Assembly: GCF_015097055.1 (NCBI RefSeq)
Contig: NZ_AP023366.1
Location: 2,560,001 to 2,624,000 of the forward strand
Length of the DNA: 64,000 nucleotides
From: Effusibacillus dendaii
GTDB lineage: Bacteria > Bacillota > Bacilli > Tumebacillales > Effusibacillaceae
Direction of reading: 5' to 3'
Positions 1 to 9,003 of this stretch are shown piece by piece; position 1 is the stretch's first letter, and each line of letters begins with the position of its first letter. A model generated the notes under the pieces. That model saw only the letters and a program-made list of their open reading frames with translations, ran no database searches and was not told where the DNA came from. A program made the position numbers and the translations under genes.

Positions 1-7
1 GAACATA

Positions 8-766
8 TTGCTTTCCAAGCGGTCCGTTCCTGAAGGTGTATCCATGTATAGATGGGTAGCAGAACAACTACGGAATGAAATTATGGAAGAAAAGTGGGAA
101 AAGGGAAGTAGCTTTCTCTCAGAAACCCAAATTATTGAAAAATACCAGGTAAGTAGAGCAACGGCAAGACGAGCCATGGATGTTTTGGAAGAGGACGGAT
201 TAATCGAGCGTATTCAAGGAGCTGGGACGTTCGTTTCATCTCCAATGATTGAACAAAGCCTGGATGATTTTCATAGTTTCGCCTATGATGCTGAAAAGGA
301 AGGAAGGAGGGTTTCCTTCAAAATTTTAAGCCTTGAGCAAATTTCATGCAATAAAGCATTGAGTAAGGTGTTTGGGCTGCCAGAAGGTACCGATTTATGG
401 CGAATCGAACGAATTAAATACATTGATCAGATACCTTGCATTTTTGATCGCATTTTTATCCCTGTAAAGTACGTGCCAAATCTTGAAATAAGTGAGTTGG
501 GGAGATCTTGGTTAATCGAATTATTGCGAGAGCAGGGGTTTTGCTTCACAAAGGTAAAGAAGTTTATTGAACCAGTGATTATAGGCGATTATGAAGCAAA
601 GTATCTTGAGGTTCATTATCGGGCTCAAGGACTTTTAGTGGACCGAATAACCAGTTCAAATAAGGATGTAATTATCATTACAAGGTCTATCATTCGTAGT
701 GATATCATGCGGTATAGCGTAGACATCGAGGACAAGAACATTGATTATGATATAGACAATTTATAA
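8..766 (+). CDS. GntR-family regulator, HutC/UTRA type
   Basis: Ligand-responsive DNA-binding repressor. Residues about 12-80 form a GntR winged helix (SETQIIEKYQVSRATARRAM, then the wing LIERIQGAGTFV). Residues about 95-240 match the UTRA effector domain (FGLPEGTDLWRIERIKY, later ITRSIIRSDIMRYSVDI). The TTG at 8 is the first possible start inside the window and the frame stays open to the edge, so a few N-terminal residues may lie outside; an ATG at 44 would cut into the first helix. A terminator follows, and the membrane transporter downstream in the same direction is a plausible target. The effector is unknown. Codon use is A/T-richer than in the core genes further on. Confidence 0.88.
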   Translation: MLSKRSVPEGVSMYRWVAEQLRNEIMEEKWEKGSSFLSETQIIEKYQVSRATARRAMDVLEEDGLIERIQGAGTFVSSPMIEQSLDDFHSFAYDAEKEGRRVSFKILSLEQISCNKALSKVFGLPEGTDLWRIERIKYIDQIPCIFDRIFIPVKYVPNLEISELGRSWLIELLREQGFCFTKVKKFIEPVIIGDYEAKYLEVHYRAQGLLVDRITSSNKDVIIITRSIIRSDIMRYSVDIEDKNIDYDIDNL

Positions 767-784
767 TGTCCAACCATCTAAAGC

Positions 785-817
785 CGACGATTCCTATGTA
801 GGAAAAATCGTTTTTTT
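785..817 (+). terminator. Rho-independent terminator after the GntR gene
   Basis: CGATT-CCTA-TG-TAGG-(AAA)-AATCG forms an imperfect hairpin and is followed by seven T. It separates the regulator from the transporter gene. Confidence 0.6.
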
Positions 818-882
818 CTGTTCCTGTAGTCTGCACGTAAAACACGACCAGTTGAATCGGGCGCGCCAGTTGGAGGGAGTTC

Positions 883-2049
883 ATGCAAAAATATATCCTA
901 TACATATCGAAATTAACAGGTGATATGAAGGGAATAGGGCGAGGTGTCTTTAAAAGCACTATACTCCTCCTATTAGGAAGTACCTTTGGCTTTTTATTTT
1001 CTCTAACAGGGGTTTCGATTGGATGGATGATAGGAACGATGATCCTGTTGGGTGCATTATCTATAGCAAGACCCTCATGGTTTGCATCAATCTTGCCGGA
1101 AAGTGGATTTAGCCCCCGTTGGAAAAATCTGGCGCAGTTGATATTGGCAGTTCAAATTGGTGAGCAAATGACCGCCCAGAAATGGGACATTTTTGCCCAC
1201 TCATGGTTCATCATAACTGGAATGTTAGTCCTATCCATGGTCTTTTCTGTTTTGTCGGGCATTTTTCTGAATCGTTATAGTAATGTGGGAGTTATTACCA
1301 GTTTATATGCGACTGCGCCTGGAGGTTTGAATAACATGCCTGCCATTGCAGAGGAGGTTGGAGCAAATACGGTGGTGGTAACAATCGTCCAGGTTACTCG
1401 AATTTTGGTGGTTGTTGGATTAATTCCTATCTTCGTTAGGGTGGAAGATCATAACAACCATATGATTACAACGAGTGTTGGAGTGGATACTTTGACGAAT
1501 GTTTCGATGTGGTGGGCGGGTTGCTTGCTCCTCGCTGCCCAGATTGGTTACCTTATCATGAAAAGGTTGAGGTTTCCGGCCGCACGAATGATAGGTGGAA
1601 TTATAGGTGTAGCACTGTGTCAACTCATTTCAACATCCATCACTGATACAGATCTAGTTCCGTGGTACCCGGCTGAGCTAAAAGTAATCATACAAATTAT
1701 ATTAGGGGCGAGCCTTGGATTGTCTATAAAAAAAGAAATGTTCAAAGGACTAGGTAAAATCACATTGTTAGGGATATTCAGTTCATCCGCACTGCTAGTT
1801 TTGATGGTTTTCTTTTCTTATTTATTATCCAGTAACTCTGGTATTTCTTATCTAACGGCCATTTTAGCTTTTGCACCGGGTGGCGTGGCGGAAATGACGG
1901 TAACAGCCCTGTCATTGCAAGAGAATGTTCCCTTTGTAGCATCTGCCCAAACGTTACGAATTATCATGACCTTCTTGTTGATTCCACCTTTATGTCGGTT
2001 TCTCTCGGTGTACCTGAATTTTAAGAGAGATACTAATCATAACATGTGA
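883..2049 (+). CDS. AbrB-family (PF05145-type) membrane transporter
   Basis: Polytopic membrane protein of 388 residues with about ten hydrophobic helices. It has the two-fold internal repeat of the family wrongly named 'AbrB' or 'ammonia monooxygenase' membrane proteins. Repeat signatures are TAPGGLNNMPAIAEE near residue 145 and FAPGGVAEMTVTALSLQ near 330, each followed by a V/T-rich helix ending in R-I. The family is thought to be a transporter with no settled substrate; it has nothing to do with the AbrB DNA-binding fold. A GGAGGGAG ribosome site lies just before the ATG. The adjacent GntR gene may control it (inference from position). Confidence 0.85.
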   Translation: MQKYILYISKLTGDMKGIGRGVFKSTILLLLGSTFGFLFSLTGVSIGWMIGTMILLGALSIARPSWFASILPESGFSPRWKNLAQLILAVQIGEQMTAQKWDIFAHSWFIITGMLVLSMVFSVLSGIFLNRYSNVGVITSLYATAPGGLNNMPAIAEEVGANTVVVTIVQVTRILVVVGLIPIFVRVEDHNNHMITTSVGVDTLTNVSMWWAGCLLLAAQIGYLIMKRLRFPAARMIGGIIGVALCQLISTSITDTDLVPWYPAELKVIIQIILGASLGLSIKKEMFKGLGKITLLGIFSSSALLVLMVFFSYLLSSNSGISYLTAILAFAPGGVAEMTVTALSLQENVPFVASAQTLRIIMTFLLIPPLCRFLSVYLNFKRDTNHNM

Positions 2050-2383
2050 TGCTAAATGCATGTAAACTTTCTTCTGTAAGGTTGGAGATTGCCGTTAGTA
2101 CCGCCGAACCATTGATGGTTTTTCAAACGATTTTCCTGTTAAAAATCAATAAGAGTATTTTTAGATGTACTGGAAATTTATGCACTAAATTTAGAATTAG
2201 GATAGGTCCGAACGACCCAGTACATATGGAATCGGACCCAACGATAGCATGGCAACAATGGGGTCGGGTACTGCTCTATCCCAATTGTTTAACGGGTGTC
2301 CGGTTGACAGGCTCCATCCGGATCATTCTTCAACTCTATTCCATCAATGTGTACATAGCGTGTCAACCTAGCCCCAGCCTGGT
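2050..2383. other. Intergenic gap, no supported gene
   Basis: This 334-base gap lies between convergent genes. A plus-strand open frame crosses it, but it has no ribosome site, has protein-unlike composition and runs into the minus-strand regulator, so I do not call it. A small hairpin AACCA-TTGA-TGGTT followed by T at 2107-2123 could end transcription of the transporter gene. I see nothing else. Confidence 0.5.
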
Positions 2384-3076
2384 CTACAATATCAAATCCA
2401 GTTTCTTTTGCACGTTTTGCAAGTGGATCCGGCACTGTACCTTGGCCAATTCCGGCTGGCCGGCTTCAATCGCCAGATAGATGTCTTCATGTTCCTTGTA
2501 TACCTGTTGCCGTTTTCGCGGCAAACCGATGTTTTGCTTTAGCGTTATGGCCAAAACCTTACGATATAAATCGGACAAATGAGTCATTGTATGCAGCATG
2601 ATCGGGTTGTGGGCCGCTCGAACCATTTGTTGGTGGAAACTGAAATCCGCTTCATCACCTGACTTGTCATTTGTTGAAAAGTCATATTTTAAAATTTGCA
2701 GGGCGTTATGCATTTGTTCCAAATCGCTTTCCGTCCGCCGCAACGCCGCAAGATAAGCGGCTTCTGTTTCCAGTATGATTCTGATTTCAAAAAGATGGCG
2801 CATCTGCTGCAAGTCGGTCGCCTGCACCTGCATCTGTGTCAACAATGACGAAACGTCGACTTCTTCCACATAATTGCCGCCGCCTTGGCGGGACGAAAGG
2901 ATGCCCAGTGCATTCAATACGCTCAGCGCTTCCCGGATTGTTGCCCGACTTACCGAAAAATGGGCAGCCAGATCCATCTCGCTCGGCAGTCGGGATCCGG
3001 CCGGAAATTGACCGGTGTTGATCATGGTCAGCAGCTGTTGGGATATGGTTTGTGAGATTTTCGGTTTCTTTCCCAT
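2384..3076 (-). CDS. FadR-subfamily GntR regulator (FCD domain)
   Basis: Regulator of 230 residues. The N-terminal winged helix (LPSEMDLAAHFSVSRATIRE, residues 32-51) ends in SSRQGGGNYVEE. The all-helical FCD domain (about 90-225) shows the metal/ligand pattern E-x-R near LFEIRIILETEAAYLAA, FHQQMVRAAHN and EHEDIYLAIEAGQPELA. Members of this group sense small carboxylates such as lactate, glycolate or gluconate. The gene sits 27 bases downstream of lhgO on the same strand and is probably co-transcribed, so it is likely the local regulator of the hydroxy-acid island. The start ATG follows GGAGTAACC. Confidence 0.9.
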   Translation of the reverse strand: MGKKPKISQTISQQLLTMINTGQFPAGSRLPSEMDLAAHFSVSRATIREALSVLNALGILSSRQGGGNYVEEVDVSSLLTQMQVQATDLQQMRHLFEIRIILETEAAYLAALRRTESDLEQMHNALQILKYDFSTNDKSGDEADFSFHQQMVRAAHNPIMLHTMTHLSDLYRKVLAITLKQNIGLPRKRQQVYKEHEDIYLAIEAGQPELAKVQCRIHLQNVQKKLDLIL

Positions 3077-3103
3077 AGAATGGTTACTCCTCCGTTTTCC
3101 GCA

Positions 3104-4300
3104 TTAGAGGAGGCTCGGTTCCGGAATCTGTTCCGCAATCGATTCCCCAATCGAAATGGAAGCGGTTGCCGCCGGTGAAGGAGCGTTTAAAATATGGGTC
3201 GAGCGTGTCTGCGTCACGATCATAAAATCATCGATCAGGCTACCGTCGCGCGTCAACGCCTGGGCACGCACCCCGCTTTGGGAGGGGACGACGTCCGACT
3301 CCGTCACCTCTGGAATCAACCGCTGCAGATTGCGCACAAACACTTTTTTGCTGAAAGAGCGGACAATCTCCTTCCAGCCTTCCCCTATGTTTTGCCGGGC
3401 AATTTTCCAAAAGGCGGGATATGCCAACACTTCCGCAAAATCTTTTAAATTAAAATCGGTTTTCTTATACCCTTCCCGTTTCATGCTGAGCACGGCGTTC
3501 GGTCCTGCATGAACATGACCGTCGATCATTCTTGTGAAATGGACGCCAAGAAACGGGAAGTTCGGATTCGGGACGGGATAAATCAAATTGTTGACCAGAT
3601 AATTTTTTTCCGGTCGCAATTCGTAATATTCGCCTCGGAACGGGACGATTTTCATATCGGTGCGAAGCCCTGCAAGACGGGCAATCCGGTCACAATGCAG
3701 TCCGCCGCAGTTGATGAGATAACGGGCGTGGTAGGTCCCGCTTTCCGATTCAATTGATATTTCCCGTCCCTTTTCCGTGATTCGATGAACCGCCGAATTA
3801 AGCCGAATGTCACCGCCTTGCTCCCGGATGATAGCGGCGAATGTCTCCGCAACCTGTTTGTAGTTAACAATGCCGGCCGCTTTCACGTGAATTGCCTGCA
3901 GGCCATTTGCATACGGTTCAATTTCCTTCAGTTCACGCGCATCTATTTTCCTGACGTCGAGCTGATTGGCCAATCCCCGCTGATACAGGTTATCCAACAG
4001 AGGCAGTTCTTCTTTCTGGGTGGCGACGATCACCTTGCCGCAGATCTCGTGTTGAATACCATGCGTTTCGCAAAATTCGACCATCCGCCGACTGCCTTCC
4101 TTTGCAAATTTTGCTTTCAGGCTGCCCGGCTTGTAATAAATTCCGGAATGGATCACGCCGCTGTTATGGCCGGTCTGGTGAAATGCCAGGCTGGACTCCT
4201 TTTCGAGAATCAATAGTTTGGCCTGGGGGTAGCGTTGAGCCAATGCCATTCCGGTTGACAGCCCCACAATGCCGCCGCCCACAATTGCGTAATCGTACAA
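3104..4300 (-). CDS. lhgO: L-2-hydroxyglutarate oxidase
   Basis: FAD-dependent oxidase of the DAO fold that converts L-2-hydroxyglutarate to 2-oxoglutarate and passes electrons to the membrane pool. I chose the TTG at 4300 because GGGAGGT lies seven bases upstream and the protein then begins directly at the Rossmann motif DYAIVGGGIVGLSTG. Upstream residues of the longer frame look like leader and overlap the operator repeats. Other family marks are FHQTGHNSGVIHSGIYYKPG, and LINCGGLHCDRIARLAG in the FAD-binding half. The resulting 398 residues fit the family. Another 2-hydroxyacid may be the real substrate, given the neighbouring GlcDF pair. Confidence 0.88.
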   Translation of the reverse strand: MYDYAIVGGGIVGLSTGMALAQRYPQAKLLILEKESSLAFHQTGHNSGVIHSGIYYKPGSLKAKFAKEGSRRMVEFCETHGIQHEICGKVIVATQKEELPLLDNLYQRGLANQLDVRKIDARELKEIEPYANGLQAIHVKAAGIVNYKQVAETFAAIIREQGGDIRLNSAVHRITEKGREISIESESGTYHARYLINCGGLHCDRIARLAGLRTDMKIVPFRGEYYELRPEKNYLVNNLIYPVPNPNFPFLGVHFTRMIDGHVHAGPNAVLSMKREGYKKTDFNLKDFAEVLAYPAFWKIARQNIGEGWKEIVRSFSKKVFVRNLQRLIPEVTESDVVPSQSGVRAQALTRDGSLIDDFMIVTQTRSTHILNAPSPAATASISIGESIAEQIPEPSLL

Positions 4301-4347
4301 AGAGACGACCTCCCTTTTCCAACTTTCATTTGAATGAAGATAGCAAT

Positions 4348-4381
4348 CAAGATTTGCTAGACAACAAGATTTGCTAGACAA
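4348..4381. repeat. Perfect tandem 17-bp direct repeat
   Basis: CAAGATTTGCTAGACAA occurs twice back to back at 4348-4364 and 4365-4381, immediately upstream of lhgO. The core TTTGCTAGACAA is nearly palindromic (TTGTC-TA-GACAA type). Related copies occur further toward the divergent gene. Confidence 0.9.
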
Positions 4382-4504
4382 ATTTTTAAGGTTAAAAAAA
4401 CCATGTAGACAAATAAAGAACGATAATGTATGTTAATTTTATAAAAATATTAACCTTTTTTTAAATGAAAAAGCAATAACTATTCTGCAAAATTTGCCTG
4501 ACAA
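4348..4504. promoter_or_regulatory. Divergent control region with repeated operator-like motif
   Basis: Four similar sites lie between the divergent lhgO and hydrolase genes: TTTGCTAGACAA at 4353 and 4370, CATGTAGACAA at 4402, and TTTGCCTGACAA at 4493. FadR-type GntR proteins bind short near-palindromes, and the regulator gene is next door, so this is a plausible operator array. The rest of the gap is very A/T rich. I could not place a convincing -35/-10 pair in it. Confidence 0.55.
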
Positions 4505-4524
4505 GTTTTCAAGGGGGATGGGTC

Positions 4525-5259
4525 GTGCAAATTGATATTTTGTTTGAGGGATTTCCCGGTAAGTCGGATCGTGGATTTTTGGGATGGAGCAGTTGTGTTT
4601 TGATCCGTATACCGGGAGAGCGCCCTGTACTGTTTGATACAGTCGGTTTCAATGAGAGATTCGTCCTGCTGGAACGGCTGGCGGCGCTGGGGGTTCGTCT
4701 GGATGAGATTGAAAGCGTTTTCCTCAGTCATTTCCATTTCGACCATGCTGTCAATTTCGGATTGTTTCCGAAGGCCACCTTTTATCTGCACGAGGAAGAG
4801 GTTCGGCATGTGAAGGAGAACGGCCAAAAAGACCTGGCCGTACCGTATGAAATGTTTTCCGCGCTGGAAAACACCGGCCGACTCTCGATTTTGAGCGGGA
4901 GTTCAGGCGAAACGAAAGGGATCCGATGGGTTCATACACCTGGACATACGCCTGGATTATACTCCATTTTTATTCAATATCAGGCTGAACGATGGGTACT
5001 GGCGTCCGATGCGGTGAAAAATCCGGCTGAACTGATCAGTGGGAAAGCGGCGATGACATGGGACCCGCAACGTGGTGAACAAAGCATCGCATTGATTCGG
5101 GATTGGGCGGATGTAGTGGTCCCCGGCCATTCCGGAGCGGTTCGGATTGAGCGCGGTCCTGATGGGATCGAGATTCGTCCGGTTACATCAAGTACCGTAA
5201 CGATTTCCATTCCGCAAAACGGGATTCCGGAAACGAAAATATTTGTACTGGAAGCGTAA
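4525..5259 (+). CDS. MBL-fold metallo-hydrolase
   Basis: Cytoplasmic metallo-beta-lactamase-fold hydrolase of 244 residues. The zinc motif HFHFDH is at about residues 73-78 (the HxHxDH signature). A further metal-ligand His lies in HTPGHTPG, an Asp in LASDAV, and a distal His in VVPGHSG. It resembles the lactonase / quorum-quenching-like branch, so a lactone or ester intermediate is a reasonable guess, but substrate identity cannot be read from sequence. The GTG start follows AAGGGGGATGG. It is the first gene of the plus-strand arm of the hydroxy-acid island, and the nearest operator-like copy lies 21 bases upstream. Confidence 0.85.
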   Translation: MQIDILFEGFPGKSDRGFLGWSSCVLIRIPGERPVLFDTVGFNERFVLLERLAALGVRLDEIESVFLSHFHFDHAVNFGLFPKATFYLHEEEVRHVKENGQKDLAVPYEMFSALENTGRLSILSGSSGETKGIRWVHTPGHTPGLYSIFIQYQAERWVLASDAVKNPAELISGKAAMTWDPQRGEQSIALIRDWADVVVPGHSGAVRIERGPDGIEIRPVTSSTVTISIPQNGIPETKIFVLEA

Positions 5260-5332
5260 ACGGGTTTCCGCGCCGATACGGTCTGAATCGGCGAGAACTG
5301 CAATCCAGATGTGGACAAGGAGGTGAATCGTT

Positions 5333-6202
5333 GTGAATTTGTTGGATGGAGCAATCGATATCCATGTGCATTCGAGCCCAAGTATATTCCCGCGTTCTGT
5401 CGACGATTTTGAGTTGGCGGAACAGGCGAAATCTGCCGGGATGAGGGCGATCGTACTGAAAGCGCATGAAGAATCAACCGTTTCCAGGGCAAAATTGGTC
5501 AGTAAAATAGTGGCCGGGATTGAAGTATACGGTTCATTGGTGCTAAACGAGTATGTTGGCGGACTGAACCCGTACGCGGTTGATATGGCGCTGCAAACGG
5601 GTGCAAAAATCATTTGGATGCCTACCGGTTCCGCCAAACAGCACATTGACCATTATGGCGGGAAAAGCGACTACAAGGAACAAAAATCAATCATTCGTCT
5701 GCTGCCGCAAAAAGGGATTTCCGTTTTATCCGAGGATGGCAAGCTTTTGCCTGTAGTTTTTGAAATTATCGATCTGTTAAAACAATCGGATGCGGTGCTT
5801 GCGACAGGCCATCTGTCGCCAAAGGAGACTGAAATTTTAGTAAAGGCGGCTGTCGAACGGGGAGTTGAAAAGATTCTTGTAGCGCATCCCGATTTGAAAA
5901 TCAACCGGATGGATCTCGATTTGCAGTGTGAATTGGTGAGGCTCGGCGCCTATGTGGAAAAGTCGATGCTGACGTTAATGCCTGGCTGGAAATCGATCGA
6001 ACCGGAGGAGCTGGTAAACGGTATCCGAAAAATTGGCCCGGACAGATGCATTCTGCAAACCGATTTTGGCCAAATCAACCACCCGGTACCGGTCGAGGGG
6101 TATCGACAGTTTACTGAACTGCTGCTGCAGCACGGCTTGCAGGAATCGGACGTACGCAAAATGGCGTGCGTGAATCCGGCTCATCTTCTCGGTCTGCCGT
6201 GA
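5333..6202 (+). CDS. DUF6282-type amidohydrolase-like protein
   Basis: Protein of 289 residues with a PHP/amidohydrolase-like pattern: DIHVHSSPS near residue 9 (HxH metal site), VLKAHEEST, ATGHLS, VAHPDL and LQTDFGQ near 245. These are in the right order for a TIM-barrel metal-dependent hydrolase. The pattern agrees with the DUF6282 family, whose function is not established. The GTG start lies behind AGGAGGTGAATCGTT. It is the second gene of the plus-strand catabolic operon, between an MBL hydrolase and a carrier, so hydrolysis of an imported compound is likely (inference). Confidence 0.75.
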   Translation: MNLLDGAIDIHVHSSPSIFPRSVDDFELAEQAKSAGMRAIVLKAHEESTVSRAKLVSKIVAGIEVYGSLVLNEYVGGLNPYAVDMALQTGAKIIWMPTGSAKQHIDHYGGKSDYKEQKSIIRLLPQKGISVLSEDGKLLPVVFEIIDLLKQSDAVLATGHLSPKETEILVKAAVERGVEKILVAHPDLKINRMDLDLQCELVRLGAYVEKSMLTLMPGWKSIEPEELVNGIRKIGPDRCILQTDFGQINHPVPVEGYRQFTELLLQHGLQESDVRKMACVNPAHLLGLP

Positions 6203-6238
6203 TTCAAACATCAAGATTGGCTTAAAGGAGGAAAACGA

Positions 6239-7516
6239 ATGGTGGAATTAGGAAAAAACGCGAGTGTGCAAACCGATCTCCCCTGGTATCGGGAAATCAA
6301 TTCTAAACAGTGGCGGGCACTGCTGGCATCCGGTTTGGGGTGGATGTTGGATTCGATGGATGTTACGCTGTATGCAATGGTGCTTGTCAATGTGATGGCC
6401 GATTTGCATATGGACAAATCGATCGGCGGGCTGCTGGCATCCTTAACTTTGCTCAGCTCCGCGCTAGGCGGCATTATTTTCGGAGTGGTGGCCGACAAAT
6501 ACGGGCGAACCCGCTCGCTGATGATCAGCATGATTGTATTTTCGCTGTTTACTGCCATTCAGGGTTTCTCGCAAACTGTCACGCAACTGGCAGTGCTTCG
6601 TTTGCTGCTGGGGCTTGGAATGGGCGGTGAATGGGTAGCGGGGGCTGCTTTGATCACGGAAACATGGCCGGCCAAACATCGCGGCAAGGCGATGGGAATC
6701 GTACAGGGTTCCTGGGCGATTGGATATGGACTGGCAGCGGTGGTGGCCGGTGTGCTGCTACCGTTATTCGGATGGCGTGGCGTGTTTTTCTTCGGAATTG
6801 TTCCTGCTTTAATTGCAATTTGGGTAAGGAAGGGAACGGATGAACCGGAGATTTGGAGCCAGCGGAAAGCCGATCAGGCGGCGGGCGAAACAATCGAAAA
6901 GGGTTCGGTCGGCAAACTCTTCGGAAAGAAAGTGGTACGCTGGACCGTGTTAGGTTCCCTCTTAAGCGTTTGCGCACAATTTGGTTACTGGGGATTGTTT
7001 ACCTGGATTCCAACGTATCTGGGTACACCGGTCGCGCAGGGAGGAGCCGGGCTGACGGTTCTGAAACAAACCAGTTGGATTGTCATTATGCAGGTGGGCG
7101 CCTGGTTGGGATATGTGATATTTGGGTTGCTGGCTGACAAAATTGGCCGTAAAATTACGTTTATCCTGTTTTTTGCACTGGCTGCCGCATTGGTACCGTT
7201 TTACGGTTTTTCGCATGATCCGACCCGGCTGTTGTTGTTGGGACCGCTGGTTGCTTTCTTTGGATCGGGTTATTTCAGCGGCTTTGGAGCCGTTTTGGCG
7301 GAATTGTTTCCAACGGCCATACGGGCTACGGGTCAGGGATTTACTTACAACTTCGGCAGGGCGGTGGCTGCGTCTGCCCCGTTTACAGTGGGTGCATTAG
7401 CCAACACGTACGGTTTGGGGGCGGCATTTAGCATTACTTCGATCGCGTTTGCGACAGCTGCGCTGTTGGTTTTATTTTTCTTGCCTGAAACAAAAGGTCG
7501 GGAACTCGAAGCGTAA
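6239..7516 (+). CDS. MFS transporter, organic-acid type
   Basis: Major facilitator of 425 residues with 12 predicted membrane helices. GVVADKYGRTRSL after helix 2 and LADKIGRKI after helix 8 are the paired D-x-x-G-R-(K/R) loop motifs. LGLGMGGEWVAGAALITE in helix 4 and ETWPAKHRGKAMG resemble aromatic-acid/hydroxy-acid proton symporters. AAAGGAGG lies seven bases before the ATG. Its place between the hydrolases and the GlcD/GlcF oxidase indicates uptake of the substrate handled by this cluster. The substrate itself is unknown. Confidence 0.85.
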   Translation: MVELGKNASVQTDLPWYREINSKQWRALLASGLGWMLDSMDVTLYAMVLVNVMADLHMDKSIGGLLASLTLLSSALGGIIFGVVADKYGRTRSLMISMIVFSLFTAIQGFSQTVTQLAVLRLLLGLGMGGEWVAGAALITETWPAKHRGKAMGIVQGSWAIGYGLAAVVAGVLLPLFGWRGVFFFGIVPALIAIWVRKGTDEPEIWSQRKADQAAGETIEKGSVGKLFGKKVVRWTVLGSLLSVCAQFGYWGLFTWIPTYLGTPVAQGGAGLTVLKQTSWIVIMQVGAWLGYVIFGLLADKIGRKITFILFFALAAALVPFYGFSHDPTRLLLLGPLVAFFGSGYFSGFGAVLAELFPTAIRATGQGFTYNFGRAVAASAPFTVGALANTYGLGAAFSITSIAFATAALLVLFFLPETKGRELEA

Positions 7517-7528
7517 AATCGGCCTGTT

Positions 7529-7553
7529 CCCCCGCCACGCTGTGTGGCGGGGG
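7529..7553 (+). terminator. Strong hairpin between MFS and glcD (terminator or attenuator)
   Basis: Perfect 10-bp stem CCCCCGCCAC / GTGGCGGGGG with a five-base loop, followed by only a weak ATTTATC tract. It lies 12 bases after the MFS stop and 43 bases before the glcD start. It could end part of the transcripts or protect the 3' end of the upstream message. Confidence 0.55.
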
Positions 7554-7596
7554 ATTTATCCGTTACCTATATGGGGTGTTGCAAGGGGGAATCCAG

Positions 7597-9003
7597 GTGA
7601 AACCGGAACTGATCCGAGAATTAAAAGAGATGTTGAGCGACGACCGCGTGTTGGATTCATTGGATGAGCGGTACAGTTATTCGTTCGACGCTTCGTTCGG
7701 GACATTTCTGCCGGATGTGGCGGTGTTTCCCGTGACGACGGAGGAAGTGGTGAATGTAATAAAACTGGCGAACCGCGAAAAAATCCCCGTTACGCCGCGT
7801 GGCGGAGGTACTTCTTTAAGCGGTGGGCCGCTGCCTGTGGCGGGCGGCATCGCCCTTGTTATGACCCGCATGAACAGACTGCTGGAGATCGATCGGGACA
7901 ATCTGGTGGCCATTGTCGAGCCGGGCGTGATCACGGCGGAACTGCAAAGAAGGGCGGAAGCGGAAGGCTTATTTTATCCGCCGGATCCGAGCAGTTCGAA
8001 TGTCTCCACAATCGGCGGCAATTTGGCGGAGAATTCCGGCGGTCCGCATGGGCTGAAATACGGTGTAACGAAACACTACGTGATCGGTTTGGAAGTGGTA
8101 ACTCCACAGGGAGAAATCATTCGGACAGGCGGCATGACCGTCAAAAATGTGACCGGATATGATCTCACGCCGCTGATTGTCGGATCGGAAGGAACGCTTG
8201 GCGTCATTACAAAAGCGATTCTGCGCCTGATTCCGAAACCGCGCGCAAGAAAGGCCTTAATGGCTGTGTTTAATGATCTGATCGATTCCGGCAGGGCGAT
8301 CAGCGGGGTACTGACAAACGGGATTTTGCCTGCCAAAATGGAAATTTTGGACAATCCGTCGATTCGGGCAGTAGAAAATTATCAACCTATCGGTCTGCCG
8401 GTGGAGGCGGATGCGATTATTTTAATAGAAGTAGACGGTCATCCGGCTGCAGTCGAGGACGAAATCAACCGGGCGGCCGAAATCTGCAGGCGATACCGTG
8501 CGAAAGAAGTTCGTGTGGCTGAGAACGAGCGGCAGCGGGAAGAACTTTGGCGAGCGAGAAAATTGGTATCACCCGCCATCACACAGGTTAAGCCGACCAA
8601 AATTTCGGAAGACGCCACGGTGCCGCGCGCCAAAATTCCGGAGATGTTTGAACGGCTGCGCCAGATCCGCGACAAGTACAACATCCATCTGGTGGTGTTC
8701 GGTCATGCGGGTGACGGCAATCTGCATCCGAATATTATTGCCGATATTCGCGATAAAGACGAGATGCGCCGGGTGGAAGAGGCGGTTGGCGAAATTTTTA
8801 AAGCGGCTGTTGAATTGGGCGGAACATTGTCAGGAGAACACGGCATCGGTACGATGAAAGCCCCCTACATGGAGATGGAATTGGGGCCGGTGGGGCTGGA
8901 TATGATGCGGCGAATCAAACAGGCATGGGATCCTGACAACATTCTCAATCCGTATAAAATTTTTCCACAGCCGGGGCAGACGCGGGTGGTGCTGAGCGAA
9001 TGA
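7597..9003 (+). CDS. glcD: FAD-linked oxidase, glycolate oxidase GlcD type
   Basis: Flavoprotein that oxidises a 2-hydroxyacid such as glycolate or D-lactate. It has an N-terminal PCMH/FAD-binding-4 domain (PRGGGTSLSGGPLPVAGGI, then YPPDPSSSNVSTIGGNLAEN and GSEGTLGVITKA). The C-terminal FAD-oxidase domain contains VFGHAGDGNLHPN and SGEHGIGTMK. The GTG at 7597 is preferred over the TTG at 7576 because GGGGGA precedes it and the family usually begins close to this point. The length is 468 residues. The stop overlaps the start of glcF (ATGA), as expected for subunits of one enzyme. A separate GlcE subunit is absent here, as in many Bacilli. Confidence 0.88.
   Translation: MKPELIRELKEMLSDDRVLDSLDERYSYSFDASFGTFLPDVAVFPVTTEEVVNVIKLANREKIPVTPRGGGTSLSGGPLPVAGGIALVMTRMNRLLEIDRDNLVAIVEPGVITAELQRRAEAEGLFYPPDPSSSNVSTIGGNLAENSGGPHGLKYGVTKHYVIGLEVVTPQGEIIRTGGMTVKNVTGYDLTPLIVGSEGTLGVITKAILRLIPKPRARKALMAVFNDLIDSGRAISGVLTNGILPAKMEILDNPSIRAVENYQPIGLPVEADAIILIEVDGHPAAVEDEINRAAEICRRYRAKEVRVAENERQREELWRARKLVSPAITQVKPTKISEDATVPRAKIPEMFERLRQIRDKYNIHLVVFGHAGDGNLHPNIIADIRDKDEMRRVEEAVGEIFKAAVELGGTLSGEHGIGTMKAPYMEMELGPVGLDMMRRIKQAWDPDNILNPYKIFPQPGQTRVVLSE

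Noticed and set aside
2046-2480. Plus-strand 144-codon open frame
   Set aside because: No ribosome site, cysteine- and isoleucine-rich nonsense-like composition, and it overlaps the real minus-strand FadR-type gene.
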